From: CBDCYS01 sp965226245
GTDB lineage: Bacteria > Acidobacteriota > Terriglobia > Bryobacterales > UBA6623
NCBI GenBank assembly: GCA_965226245.1
Contig: CBDDCL010000015.1
Span: forward strand, 5,270,001 to 5,334,000
DNA length: 64,000 nucleotides
Direction: 5' to 3'
Positions within the stretch are counted from its first letter, which is position 1, and the number at the start of each line of letters is the position of its first letter. The notes below the pieces were generated by a model. It was given only the letters and a program-made list of their open reading frames with translations. It was not told the origin of the DNA and did not search any database. Below are positions 51,895 through 61,777 of the stretch, piece after piece. The translations under genes and the position numbers were made by a program.

Positions 51895-52248
51895 ATGAAA
51901 ACGGTGCTCGCTTTGCTCGTAATCGCCATCTCCCCCGGGCTTCTCTTTGCCGAGAAGGTCACCCTCACCGGTTACCTGATCGACCGTGAGTGCGCTCCGG
52001 GAATCATTGAACAAGGCAAGGAAGCCTCCGCCAACCATGATCGCTCCTGCGCCCTCATGGACTTGTGCGCCCAGAGCGGTTTCGGCGTTCTGACCTCCGA
52101 CGGCAAGTTCGTGACCTTCGACGACCCTGGGAACGAAAAGGCCATCGCCGCGATTGAGAACGCCAGCAAGGACAAGGATTACCAGGTCACAGTGAGCGGG
52201 GAACAGCAGGGGGACGAAATCAAAGTCGAATCGCTGAAGCTCGACTAA
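51895..52248 (+). CDS. Small exported protein of unknown function
   Basis: ATG 51895 follows GGAGG at good spacing. The 117-residue product has a signal peptide (MKTVLALLVIAISPGLLFA) and a compact domain with three conserved-looking cysteines: TGYLIDRECAPGI, HDRSCALMDLCAQSGFGVLT and DGKFVTFDDPGNEKAIAAIE. It closes with a beta-hairpin typical of OB-like folds (YQVTVSGEQQGDEIKVESLK). Similar small periplasmic proteins are common in Acidobacteriota but uncharacterised. The clean start, signal and frame make it a real gene, the only intact one between eboF and the PQQ enzyme. Confidence 0.75.
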   Translation: MKTVLALLVIAISPGLLFAEKVTLTGYLIDRECAPGIIEQGKEASANHDRSCALMDLCAQSGFGVLTSDGKFVTFDDPGNEKAIAAIENASKDKDYQVTVSGEQQGDEIKVESLKLD

Positions 52249-52657
52249 GCCGCTTCCCTTTCCCGGTGGCCTGTGACGAGGAATTGATTCTTATCCGCGA
52301 CGCCTGCCCGGCTGACGCCCCAGCAGAGTATCAATGAAGAGAACTGAGGCCATTATTTAGCCCCACAAGCTCCAGAACGTCAGTACAGCTCTTGAGAAGA
52401 TCGGTGTGTGGCGTAGATCGATGTCATAGCGCCGGCTGCCGTTCCACCAACACTCAACAGCCCCGTCCAAATGCAACAAACATCACAAAATTCCGCCTTT
52501 TGTCACCCGTTTGGGTGACAAGGCCATGTCCGATGCGACCGAAGTTCTGTAAGCCTACCTCGGTGCGGGGGGATTCGGGACGCTCGGTAACGAAGGAAAC
52601 GTGCCTGTCCTCGGACAGATCCTTCATGACCGACGAAAGCAATAAATCGGGGTTGCG
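52249..52657. other. Spacer without a recognised gene
   Basis: I see no coding sequence supported on either strand. It may contain the left flank of the IS91 remnant that follows. Confidence 0.35.
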
Positions 52658-53107
52658 TTGCAAATAACGGGCGGCGATGACTTCATGGCGGCCTGTGTCG
52701 CCCGCCAATACGGACGGCTGGGGTCGCTCGAGAAGGGCCGCCTGCGCTTCCGCTGGCGCAACTCGAAGAAGAACAACCGTATCCAGACGATGACTCTCGA
52801 TGCGGTCGAGTTCCTGCGGCGCTTTTTGCTGCATGTGTTGCCGCGCGGCTTCGTCAAGATCCGTTATGACGGCTTCCTCGCGAATCGCCATCGTTCGACT
52901 GAGCTGGCTCGCTGCCGCCAACTGCTGCAGAGTTCCGAAACCCCTGGCGCTGCCGCCGCCATCTTGACCAACGCACAACGGCAAGCTGTCGAGCGCCGTT
53001 GCCCGCTCTGCCGCAGGGGCTTGCTGCACATCGTCGAGTGGCTTTCGGCGGCTGAGCTCTCACGCGCCAAGCCGATCTTCCCCCCACTCGATCCGATCGA
53101 TTCCTGA
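52658..53107 (+). mobile_element. IS91-family transposase, C-terminal fragment
   Basis: The frame carries LEKGRLRFRWRNSKKNNRIQ, MTLDAVEFLRRFLLHVLPRG and FVKIRYDGFLANRHR, the well-conserved C-terminal block of IS91/ISCR-type rolling-circle transposases. After RRCPLCRRGLLHIVEWL it ends at 53107. The N-terminal zinc-binding domain and the catalytic HUH/Tyr region are missing, and the first ~20 residues do not match. It truncates the neighbouring DUF3604 gene. Confidence 0.7.
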
Positions 53108-53199
53108 TGAAATTGGACCACGCCTGTCAAGAACCGAAGACGACTCCGACGCCCGCTTGGCGGCGCTCCCTCCTGCTGCGTCCGGAGTGCCTTTTTCCA

Positions 53200-53758
53200 C
53201 TGTGTTCTCGCAGTCCCAGGGTCCATTTCACTGCGTGGCACGTGTTCCTGCCACTCCTCGATCGTTTTCAGATGTACCCGTTCGCCGTTCTCGCCGGGAT
53301 GGATGATGTTGAAATCGCCGTCGTTGTGGTGGACTTCATAGCCCGAAAAGGTGTCCGCCATAGGGCGGGAGATGAAGCCGGAGAAACGCGGCGAATTCGC
53401 CGGGCTTGTTCACCTTCGCCGTGAGTTGCCGAATCTTGGCCCATTTGTCGCGGACGGCCTGAAAGCCTCGTTCGAACTGTGTGTTCCGCCCCTCGGGAAT
53501 CTCTCGCATGTCCGGCCATTGGCTCTGGGGCGTGAAGGTGAAAAAGTCGAGGTGTGTCGGAGTGATCTCGAAGGTTCGTTCCAGCGACCCCCGGCTCTGC
53601 CCGATCGAGTTGTGGTTGTGCAGATCGCCGAAATACAGATTCTTCGGTTCGGCATCGAACGCTTGCTCGGCGGCAGGCTGAGCTTCCCTCGAGCCGCACG
53701 CGCAAAGCGCGGCGAAGCTGATCGGCAGGGATGCGAGGGTGCGGTTTGACATTCCCAC
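53200..53758 (-). pseudogene. DUF3604/PHP-like hydrolase, N-terminal fragment with frameshift
   Basis: From ATG 53758 the protein has an export signal ending LCACGS (possibly a lipoprotein), then KNLYFGDLHNHNSIGQSRGS and THLDFFTFTPQSQWPDMREI, the metal-binding start of DUF3604 proteins. Near 53355 the frame shifts; from 53361 it continues as MADTFSGYEVHHNDGDFNII and HPGENGERVHLKTIEEW. Similarity stops at about 53225 where the IS91 fragment approaches. More than 400 C-terminal residues are missing. Confidence 0.65.
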
Positions 53759-53793
53759 CTTGCTTTCTCGGCTTTCTCGGTGAACCCGCCGGG

Positions 53794-56139
53794 CTATTCA
53801 GGCAGACCGAAGACAACGATATTTCGTCCCGCCGCTACCGCGACGTACTGCTCGCCGCCCGCCAGGTAAGTCATGGGTGAAGCGTTCCAAACCACGTTGA
53901 GCTGGAAATCCCAGAGCGGTTCGCCGGTTCTTGCGTTGACCGCCGCGAACGCTCCGCTGTCGTCGCCGTAGAACACGAGTCCGCCTGCTGTTGACAGCAC
54001 GCCGCCCCAAGCTGTCGCCGGACCGACCTGCTCCCGTTCCCACACACGTTTGCCGGTCTCGATATTGATCGCCCGCAGGTACTTCCGTTTCAGCTTGTCC
54101 GGGGCGACTCTAGTCGCGCCGCCGTAGAACGAGTCCCCTGCTTTCCACTCCTGGGGACGCTTAATAAATACGCTGCACTTCTCGAGCGCATTCAGGTAGA
54201 ACAGCCCCGTCCCAGGATGGTAGGCGGGGGACATCCAATTCGTCGCCCCCTCGACTGCCGGACATGTAACCGTCCCGCCCGGCGCCGGTTCCTGACCCGG
54301 CACGCGCAGCGGCCGTCCGTCTTCGCCGATCCCCGTTGCCCAGGTCAGCGCATCCACGAACGGCTCGGCCAGCAACAGTTCCCCGTCCTCGCGGTCCAGC
54401 ACATAGAAAAACCCGTTCCGATTCGCCTGGATCAGCAACTTCCGCTGCTTGCCGCGCCACTCCGCGTCCGCCAGCACAGGCGTCTGCACGGCGTCCCAAT
54501 CATTCAAATCGTGCGGCGTGTACTGGTAATGCCAGCGCAACTTCCCCGTCGCCGGATCGAGCGCCACGACGGAGTTCGTATAGAGGTTGTCGCCCTTGCG
54601 CTCATCGCCGTTGTAGTCCGGACAGGGGTTGCCGATCGTCCAATAGAGAAGATCCAGCTCGGGATCGTAACTGCCGGTGAGCCATGTTGCGCCGCAGCCA
54701 TGAGGCAGGGCGCTGCCGATCCATGTTTCGGACAAAGGCTCGCCGGGCGCGGGAATCGTCCAAAAACGCCACACCTCTTCACCTGTTGAAGCGCTATATG
54801 CCGCCAGGAATCCGCGCGCACCCTCGTCTCCGCCCGAGACGCCCGCGATCACCAGATCCTTCACGGCCAGCGGCGCCATCGTGCCGCCGTAGTTCTCCTC
54901 GTGTGCGGCCATCTTCGTGTCCCACAGCAACCGGCCTGTGAGCCGATGCAATGCGATCACCCGAGCGTCGTCTGTCACCATGAACACGCGGTCGCCGAGC
55001 ACCGCCACACCGCGGTTGATACCTGTCCCGGCGTCCCCGATGACGCCGCCGGTCCGGCCGCGCCAGTAGTGCCAAACTTCGCGGCCGTTCGCCGCATCCA
55101 GCGCGAACGCCTCGTTCGCTGTCGTCACATACATCAAACCGCCGATCACAAGCGGAGTTACCTGCAGCCGGCGGGGCGCTCGAATCGGGAACATCCATCG
55201 CGGCGCCAGTCCCGAAACGTTCCCTGTGTCAATCTGATCCAGCTCGCTGTGCCGGTTCCCGCTGAGCAGTCCGTTGTAGCTCGGCCAATCGCCCCGGCGA
55301 GGCTTCTTGATGGAGTCGAACGAAACCGAGCCGGGCAGGGAAACGACGGTGTCGCTCTTCTCGCCGTCGACGCTTCCATCCAGCCGGGTCAGGTAGGAGA
55401 GCAGATTGCGCCAATCCGCGCCACTGCCCCGAAACGCGGGCATCACCGGCTGCGTATCGCGCTCGACGGCGGTTACATCCTCGCGCCTCAGGAACCGTAG
55501 CTCCCCGCGAAAATCCTGAAACTGCAAACTAAACGCTGATTCATTGCGGAGGAAACCGTGCAGGCTGTCGCCCAATGCCAGCCTGACGGTCACAACCTCA
55601 TAACCCTCGGCTGGGGCCGACCCGGGCTCCTTCAAGGCCCTTTCGATTTCCGGCAGCGTTTTTTCTCGCGCGATGTTCGACAAGTCCGGACCCGCCATCT
55701 GATCCGTTATCCCCGGCGCATGGCACGCCCCACAACTATTCTTCCCAAGGAACAACTTCCGTCCCGCCGCCACATCCCCGGCTACCGGGCTCTCACTCGC
55801 CGGGGCTGTGCGCGAGCGGTAGAACGCCGTGAGCCGGTCCAGGTCCGGCCCGCCCAGGTTTAACGGCGGCATTCCGCGACCCGGTAAGCCCTTCGTCACG
55901 ATTTCCCGAAACCGCGCCTCGCGATATCGCCGCGCCAAGCCCGGCGTCACCACATCCGGACCCCGCTCACCACCCCTGCCGTCACCCCCATGACAGCCTC
56001 CGCAGTGCAGCTCGAAGACTTCGCGGCCTGACTCAACGGCGCCTTCGTTACCAGGCCGGGAACCTTGCGCGGCAAGGGTCGCCCCTGCCAGTAACGCGAG
56101 AAGGGCCGGCCGAGTCCAAGGCTTGAAAGCAGAGGTCAC
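53794..56139 (-). CDS. PQQ-dependent alcohol-dehydrogenase-like protein with two cytochrome c domains
   Basis: I use GTG 56139, which gives a clean signal peptide (MTSAFKPWTRPALLALLAGA, cleavage near AAQ); ATG 56202 would add 21 residues. Two N-terminal c-type haem sites follow, CGGCH (46-50) and CGACH (136-140). A PQQ eight-bladed propeller then begins at GDWPSYNGLLSGNRHSELDQ, with WTIGNPCPDYNGDERKGDNL, YTPHDLNDWDAVQTPVL and NRNGFFYVLDREDGELLLAE. The enzyme would oxidise an alcohol or sugar in the periplasm and pass electrons through the fused cytochromes. Haem domains at the N-terminus, with the propeller after, reverse the usual quinohaemoprotein order and are common in Acidobacteriota. 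The substrate is unknown. Confidence 0.85.
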   Translation of the reverse strand: MTSAFKPWTRPALLALLAGATLAAQGSRPGNEGAVESGREVFELHCGGCHGGDGRGGERGPDVVTPGLARRYREARFREIVTKGLPGRGMPPLNLGGPDLDRLTAFYRSRTAPASESPVAGDVAAGRKLFLGKNSCGACHAPGITDQMAGPDLSNIAREKTLPEIERALKEPGSAPAEGYEVVTVRLALGDSLHGFLRNESAFSLQFQDFRGELRFLRREDVTAVERDTQPVMPAFRGSGADWRNLLSYLTRLDGSVDGEKSDTVVSLPGSVSFDSIKKPRRGDWPSYNGLLSGNRHSELDQIDTGNVSGLAPRWMFPIRAPRRLQVTPLVIGGLMYVTTANEAFALDAANGREVWHYWRGRTGGVIGDAGTGINRGVAVLGDRVFMVTDDARVIALHRLTGRLLWDTKMAAHEENYGGTMAPLAVKDLVIAGVSGGDEGARGFLAAYSASTGEEVWRFWTIPAPGEPLSETWIGSALPHGCGATWLTGSYDPELDLLYWTIGNPCPDYNGDERKGDNLYTNSVVALDPATGKLRWHYQYTPHDLNDWDAVQTPVLADAEWRGKQRKLLIQANRNGFFYVLDREDGELLLAEPFVDALTWATGIGEDGRPLRVPGQEPAPGGTVTCPAVEGATNWMSPAYHPGTGLFYLNALEKCSVFIKRPQEWKAGDSFYGGATRVAPDKLKRKYLRAINIETGKRVWEREQVGPATAWGGVLSTAGGLVFYGDDSGAFAAVNARTGEPLWDFQLNVVWNASPMTYLAGGEQYVAVAAGRNIVVFGLPE

Positions 56140-56211
56140 GAATATGAGTGATTGTAACCGACTCCGAGGGGCAGAGGCGGGTTTGCGGCCACGCGCGCTC
56201 ATATACTGCGA

Positions 56212-56409
56212 GTGCGATGCGATTCGACGAGAGCGCTCTTGCTGTGTTGCATCACTCTTTGTTGCGCTGCCGCGGTGCAGCCCATTACCGCGGACGACGA
56301 GGCCGTCAAGAACCTCATCCGCAACCATCTGGCAAAGATCGCCTCGCCAAGCATCTACTCCTTCGTATTCGAAATCGTCCCATACCTGCGCTCCCCGACA
56401 GCAAGCTGA
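56212..56409 (+). CDS. Short exported ORF, possibly truncated
   Basis: The 65-residue ORF has a credible signal peptide (MRCDSTRALLLCCITLCCAA) and a helical mature part (DDEAVKNLIRNHLAKIASPS then IYSFVFEIVPYLRSPTAS). It lies head-to-head with the PQQ gene. It may be a small secreted protein or the 5' piece of a broken gene, since adjacent frames keep a coding look to about 56530. No family recognised. Confidence 0.35.
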   Translation: MRCDSTRALLLCCITLCCAAAVQPITADDEAVKNLIRNHLAKIASPSIYSFVFEIVPYLRSPTAS

Positions 56410-56627
56410 AGTCTTCGTCCTTCGGTGGGAAAACGAAGTGGCGGCCTGCATTGAGCTGCAAAGCGGTTGGGAGTGGCCCATTCGTGCCGGGCCTCGTCTC
56501 GACCTGATTGATGCCGTGAGGCGTTCGTAGTTCAGTAAAAACTCAGGTTCAAGCACCCACTCCAGACCTCCCGAGTTGTACCTCTTAAATGAGGGAGGCA
56601 CTGGGAGGACGTAAGCGTTGTTGCCGA

Positions 56628-57815
56628 TTAGTCTCGCTCCAAGTCACCCGTTATCAGACGAGCTGGGCGTTTCAACGTGAAATAGGACCACGCCCAGTTC
56701 AACATCACAACAAGGCGGCTACGAAAACCGATCAGGTAAAGAATGTGGACCAACAGCCAGACCACCCATGCAAAGAAGCCGGAGATCCGCAGCCCACCGA
56801 GATCGGCCACGGCGGCTTTCCTCCCAATGGTGGCTAAATTACCCTTGTCGCTGTAGTGGAAGGGATCACCGCTCCGGCCCGCGACAGCTTTCAGAATGTT
56901 CTTCGCGGCATGCTTTCCCTGCTGCATCGCTACGGGCGCGGTCCCCGGCAACGGTGCTCCTGTCTGGTGGAGGAACGCAGCAAGGTCTCCTATGACGAAC
57001 GCCTCCTTATAGCCGGGCACGCTTAAATCCGACTCGACGAGCACCCGCTCGGCACGGTCCAAGGGGACACCCAGCGAGCGACCGAGTGAGGACGATTGAA
57101 CACCGGCGGCCCACAAGGTAGTGGCTGCGGGAACTATTTGGTCTCCCAGTTGTACCTCGTCGTCGCTGATGCGGCTGACCGCTGAACCCTTCATCACCTC
57201 GACACCAAGCGCCCGGAGCGAAGCTTCGGCTCGAGTTGAGAGTTCTTCGGGAAATCCCGAGAGAATGCGAGGGCCGGCTTCCACCAAGATCACCCGTGCA
57301 TTGCGAGGATCGATGGAGCGAAAGTCCCCGACCATGACATGGCAGGCAATCTCGGCGATGGCTCCGGCCAACTCCACACCGGTAGGGCCGCCCCCTATGA
57401 CGACGAAGGTCAGAAGCCGGCGTCGCTCGGCCTCATCCGTCTCACGCTCGGCGCGTTCAAATGCCAGCAGGATGCGCCGGCGAATCTCCAAGGCGTCTTC
57501 GAGGCTCTTGAGACCAGGCCGCCCGCCGGCTCCAGTCGTCGTGCCCAAAGTACGCATAGCACGAGCCCGCTGCCAGGATCAAGAAATCATAGTTCAGCTC
57601 GCCGCTCCGCAACATCACCTTGCGGGTTGCCGGGTCGATCGCAACAGCTTCATCCAGCAGGACGCGTGTGTTCCGGTGCTTCGACAATACCGATCGAATC
57701 GGGTAGGCAATGTCACCCGCCGATAGAGCTGCGGCGGCGACTTGATAAAGCAACGGCTGAAACAGGTGATGATTGCGGCGGTCGACGACCGTCACGCGAA
57801 CATTGCCCCGCCGCA
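56628..57815 (-). pseudogene. Type II NADH dehydrogenase, N-terminally truncated and frameshifted
   Basis: Two minus frames make one NDH-2. The first (from about 57815) has RALRRGNVRVTVVDRRNHHL, FQPLLYQVAAAALSAGDIAY and LILAAGSCYAYFGHDDW. After a frameshift near 57515-57530 the second continues GLKSLEDALEIRRRILLAFE, VVIGGGPTGVELAGAIAEIA, VIGDLAAF and a C-terminal membrane helix. The first ~15 residues with the FAD-binding GxGxxG and the start codon are missing, replaced by the truncated kinase at a head-to-head junction. The flavoprotein is probably dead. Confidence 0.8.
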
Positions 57816-59287
57816 GGGCACGGTCAAGGTCATGGACTTCGGCTTGGCGCAGCTTGCGGAGCGCTCCCAACTCACCAAGACCGCCACGATGCTGGGCACG
57901 CCGGCCTACATGTCGCCCGAGCAGACCCAGCGCCTGCCGACCGACCGCCGCACGGATATCTGGTCGCTCGGCGTGGTGATCTACGAGATGGTGACGGGGT
58001 GCTTGCCATTCGAGGGTGAGCGTCAAGAGGCCGTGCTCTATGCCATTGGCACGGAAGAACCCGAACTGCCTACCGCTCTACGGTCCCGAGTCCCTCTCGA
58101 ACTCGACCGTATCGTAGAAAAGGCGCTGGCGAAGAGCCCCGACGAGCGCTACCAGCACGTCGAAGAGATGATCGTTGACCTGCGAGGTCTGGTTAAGAAG
58201 TTAGTATCGGGCGAATCGACCATCGTGCTGGGCCAGCCTGGGGCTACGCCGTTTCAGGTCCCTGGGGAGGTGGTTTCAAAGCAAGAGTACCGCGTGCTTC
58301 AGAGACTCTTCGCCGCAACCGGGGTGTTAGCGCTGGTTCTCGCGCTCGTCCATTTCGGAGAACCGCCCCCTCCAGAAGTTCCGCTTCGCCGATTTGCGTT
58401 CACGCCGCCGGGGCCTCTTGGTCTCGCCCCGCGCAGCGCTGCCATATCACCTAACGGAAAGTACATTGCTTACGCCACTACGGGCACGGGCGTTGACGCA
58501 GGTAGTAGCACTGCAGCCGGTTCGGAAGGGAGGCTCTGGGTTCAGGATCTCGCTCGGGAGGAACCACGGGCCGTCGAAGGCACCGAAGGAGCAGTATCTC
58601 CATTCTGGTCGCCAGGCAGCGACTCCATCGGCTTTGCTACGGGTAGTGAATTGAAGACGGTTTCGGTTGAGGTCGGTCCACCCATCCAAGTTTGCACGCT
58701 ACCGAGCCAGGATTTCTCAGGCGGCGTCTGGAGCCTGGATGGTGACTCGATTGTTTTTGCCTCGGGTACCCTGCGAGCCCTTTACCAAGTCTCAGCGAGG
58801 GGAGGCACACCAGAAGCGATCCTCTTGCCGGACGAGTCCGAATCCGCATTAGGGCTCCTGGGCGGAATTTACTGGCCCCATCTCCTGCCGCCGGAAGCGG
58901 GAACGCGAGTTGTAGTGTTCGGATACGGCCCCATTGGAGCGCAGAGAATGATGGTCAAGGACCTCGTGACTGGTCGAAGTGAACGGCTGGGGCCAGGAAA
59001 CTTCCCTTTCTATTCGACGACGGGACATCTTCTCTACCAAGAGTCCTACAGCAGCCACGTTATCTGGGCGATACCCTTTTCGCTGGACACGCTGGAGGCT
59101 TCCGGGGAATCATTTCGCGTCTCCGCGAGCGGTCGCGGTCCAACGGTCGCGGCCGACGGGACGCTCGCGTACGCCGACGGCGGTTCATCGGGGTACTGGC
59201 AACTGAGCTGGCTCGACCGTCATGGCAACAAGACCGGAGAGATAGGTCTAGCAGCCCGTGGTAAAAGTACAAAAATATATAAAGTAC

Positions 59288-59316
59288 TTGACAATAAAAA
59301 CAGATTGGTGTATAAT
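59288..59316 (+). promoter_or_regulatory. Consensus sigma70-type promoter of the IS transposase
   Basis: TTGACA at 59288-59293 and TATAAT at 59311-59316 are separated by exactly 17 bases. The transposase ATG is at 59323, the expected +1, so the message would be leaderless. The A/T-rich promoter stands out from the GC-rich surroundings. Confidence 0.85.
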
Positions 59317-59322
59317 TGTTTC

Positions 59323-60723
59323 ATGGCAATGGGACGACGCAACCAGCGGCAGCGCCAGAAAGGGCTGTGGGTCGCCGCCGCGGATCTGCCACACACAGCG
59401 GCCCACCCGTTTTATCGCAGGCTCAACGAGCTGCTCGACGAGCACGGCTTCGACGACTTCGCCGAACAGCGCTGCGAGAAGTTCTACGCGGCGCACATGG
59501 GCCGTCCCTCGCTGACGCCCGGCAGCTACTTCCGCTGCCTGTTGATCGGCTACCTCGAAGGCATCGACAGCGAGCGCGGCATCGCTTGGCGCCTGGCCGA
59601 TTCGATCTCGCTGCGGCGCTTTCTCGCCATCGAGCTCGACGAATCCACGCCCGATCATTCGACGATCTCGCGCAGCCGCCGCCTGATCGACGTCGAAACG
59701 CACCGCCAAGTGTTCACCTGGGTGCTGCAATTGCTCGCCCAGCAGGGGCTGTTGAAAGGCGCTACGATTGCGGTCGATGCCACCACGCTGGAGGCCAACG
59801 CGGCCTTGCGCTCGATCGTGCGGCGCGACAGCGGCGAGAGCTACGAAGACTTTCTCAAGGGGCTGGCGGCGCAGTCGGGGATCGAGACGCCGAGCCGCGA
59901 GCAACTGGCCAAGCTGGACAAAAAGCGCAAAAACAAAGGGTCCAACAAGGATTGGACGAATCCGCATGACCCCGACGCCAAGATCGCAAAAATGAAAGAC
60001 GGGCGCACGCACTTGGCGCACAAGGCCGAGCACGCCGTGGACCTGCAGACGGGCGCGCTGCTGGCGCTGACCGTGCAAGGCGCCGATCTGGGCGACACGA
60101 GCACCGTGTCCGAGACGATTAGCGCGGCCGCGGAGCAAGTCGCCGCGGTCGCCCAAGACCAGCAGGCGAACGAGCAACTGTCTCCCCAAGGGCTGCAAGA
60201 AGTGGTGGCCGACAAGGGCTATCACAGCAACGACGTGCTGACGGACCTGACGGCGCTGGAGCTGCGTTCTTACATCAATGAACCGGACCGCGGGCGGCGC
60301 AACTGGTGCGGCAAGCGGCGGCAGCAACAAGCGGTGTATGGCAACCGGCGACGGATGCGCGGCGAGCGGGGCAAACGGCTGTCACGGTTACGCAGCGAGC
60401 GGGTGGAACGCAGCTTCGCGCATTTATACGAGACGGGCGGGATGCGGCGGACGCACCTGCGCGGCCACGAAAATATCTTGAAACGGCTGCTGATTCACGG
60501 CGGCGCGTTCAACTTGTCGCTGCTGCTGAGGAAGGAGCTGGGAGCGGGCACGCCGCGCGGGCTGGCGGAAGCGAAAAAGGCCTTCGATTGGCTCTGGGAG
60601 GCTCTCAGGTGGCCTTTTTTGGCCCGGCGAACGCTTCTGCTTCGGCTGTGGACGCGCCTGGCCAACAGGCCATTCCGGCTCGACTCGCCACCCCGCATCT
60701 GCGGTCCCGCTGACACCGCTTGA
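59323..60723 (+). CDS. IS1182/IS5-like transposase (DUF772 plus DDE domain)
   Basis: ATG 59323 opens a 466-residue product. The N-terminal DUF772-type domain is visible (SLTPGSYFRCLLIGYLEGID, RLADSISLRRFLAIELDEST, PDHSTISRSRRLID). The DDE residues are in KGATIAVDATTLEANAALRS, EVVADKGYHSNDVLTDLTAL, and the Glu in RSERVERSFAHLYETGGMRR. The charged middle insertion (KLDKKRKNKGSNKDWTNPHD) fits IS1182-like proteins. The frame also joins the upstream kinase codons, which is accidental. Full length and probably active. Confidence 0.85.
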   Translation: MAMGRRNQRQRQKGLWVAAADLPHTAAHPFYRRLNELLDEHGFDDFAEQRCEKFYAAHMGRPSLTPGSYFRCLLIGYLEGIDSERGIAWRLADSISLRRFLAIELDESTPDHSTISRSRRLIDVETHRQVFTWVLQLLAQQGLLKGATIAVDATTLEANAALRSIVRRDSGESYEDFLKGLAAQSGIETPSREQLAKLDKKRKNKGSNKDWTNPHDPDAKIAKMKDGRTHLAHKAEHAVDLQTGALLALTVQGADLGDTSTVSETISAAAEQVAAVAQDQQANEQLSPQGLQEVVADKGYHSNDVLTDLTALELRSYINEPDRGRRNWCGKRRQQQAVYGNRRRMRGERGKRLSRLRSERVERSFAHLYETGGMRRTHLRGHENILKRLLIHGGAFNLSLLLRKELGAGTPRGLAEAKKAFDWLWEALRWPFLARRTLLLRLWTRLANRPFRLDSPPRICGPADTA

Positions 60724-61597
60724 AAACCGCCACTTCTGCCACGGGCTGCTAGGTCAAGTGCAAGGGGTTGCGGAGTTTGCACTATCCCCCGATAAGCGCT
60801 TTGTGGCTATTTCGGCAATCGAAAGCGCAAATCAGGACTTGTGGGTCTGGGATATCGCTCGTGCCGTGCGGACTCGTTTGGTTTCCGCTCCCGAGAGAGA
60901 TTTCGCACCGGTTTGGTCGCCCGGGGGACAGGAATTGGCGTTTTCTTCCGACCGAGCGGGCAACTCTGACATCTTTCTCGTCGACACCGACGGTAGCGAA
61001 GAGGAGAAGGTCCTAATCGCGACACCGCTTCCCGAGCGTGTAACCGACTGGTCCCGGGACGGGAATCACATCCTGTACCAGGTGAGTCACCCGGAAACCC
61101 AGAGTGACATTTGGTACCTCGAACGCAAGGAACACAGTGGTAGTTGGGAATCACGTCCGTTTGTCCAGACGCCATCTAACCAGCGGGAAGCTAAGTTCTC
61201 GCCTGACGGCCGGTTCGTCGCCTACTTGTCAGATGACTCTGGCCGACTGGAAGCCTATGTTCGAACGTTTCCCAAGGGTGACCGGAAGTGGACGGTGTCG
61301 AACAATGGCGCCACGGGACCACGTTGGAGCCAGAACGGAAGGGAACTGTTCTGCGTCGAGGGCCGCGCTCTGGCGTTTGTTTCCGTTTTGGCCGGTCCTG
61401 CATTTTCGGTCGGACCACCGGCCCCACTTTTTACAGCTCCATTGAGCGGACAACCGTATGCCCGCTATGACGTCTCAGCAGATGGCCGGCAGTTTCTCGT
61501 AGCCGAGCGGCTGGGCCCGGGAACAGAGACCGCCGAACCGTCGGTCCGAGTGGTCCAAAACTGGTACGAAGAGTTCCGCGGCCGCGAGCAGGACTAA

Positions 61598-61655
61598 GTC
61601 CCCCGAAACGAACTAGATGGCGCCTGTTGGCAGATAACTGTTGATTAATCTTAGA
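61598..61655 (+). repeat. Kinase-array spacer repeat, copy D (truncated)
   Basis: Directly after the kinase stop: GTCCCCCGAAACGAACTAG, GGCGCCTG, CAGATAACTGTTGATTAATC. This equals the first ~55 bases of copies A-C, after which similarity ends. It shows that this kinase came from the same tandem array or family as the one at 1.7-10.8 kb. Confidence 0.8.
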
Positions 61656-61777
61656 GTCATATCGCAGGCGACCCAGCAGGAAGAGCCTCAAGTGAGTCAT
61701 CGTCGTGGGGTTCATCCATTCCGTTCACCGCAGGGCGCGAATGGGCCTCCCGAAGATCTGGCCCACCCCGTCCGGCC

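Larger units (their letters stand above)
59252..60748 (+). mobile_element. IS1182/IS5-like insertion sequence with CTAG target duplication
   Basis: The element is about 1,497 bp, ending in inverted repeats CAGCCCGTGGTAAAAGT (left) and, complemented, CAGCCCGTGGCAGAAGT (right). CTAG flanks it on both sides (59248-59251 and 60749-60752). Removing the IS and one CTAG restores an uninterrupted kinase frame, which fixes the boundaries. Ends and transposase look intact, suggesting a recent insertion. Confidence 0.85.
57816..61597 (+). pseudogene. Ser/Thr kinase-PD40 propeller gene, 5'-deleted and split by an IS
   Basis: Sequence starts inside the kinase domain at GTVKVMDFGLAQLAERSQLT, so the glycine loop, catalytic lysine and HRD loop are missing. 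It continues TPAYMSPEQTQRLPTDRRTD, DIWSLGVVIYEMVTG, a membrane helix (LFAATGVLALVLALVHFG) and PD40 blades (WSPGSDSIGFATGS). An IS interrupts it at 59252-60748. Without the IS the frame reads GEIGLGQVQGVAEFALSPDK and continues to VVQNWYEEFRGREQD-stop. It is the same paralogue family as the kinase at 7962, with the same 3' spacer. It lies 50 kb from the other array. Not functional as a kinase. Confidence 0.8.

Noticed and set aside
52454..53029. Minus-strand 191-codon frame
   Set aside because: Antisense of the IS91 transposase fragment; low-complexity Gln/Arg/Leu.
57742..60723. Single 993-codon frame that looks like a kinase-transposase fusion
   Set aside because: It is an accident of an IS landing in frame inside a kinase gene; IS ends and CTAG duplication show two separate genes.
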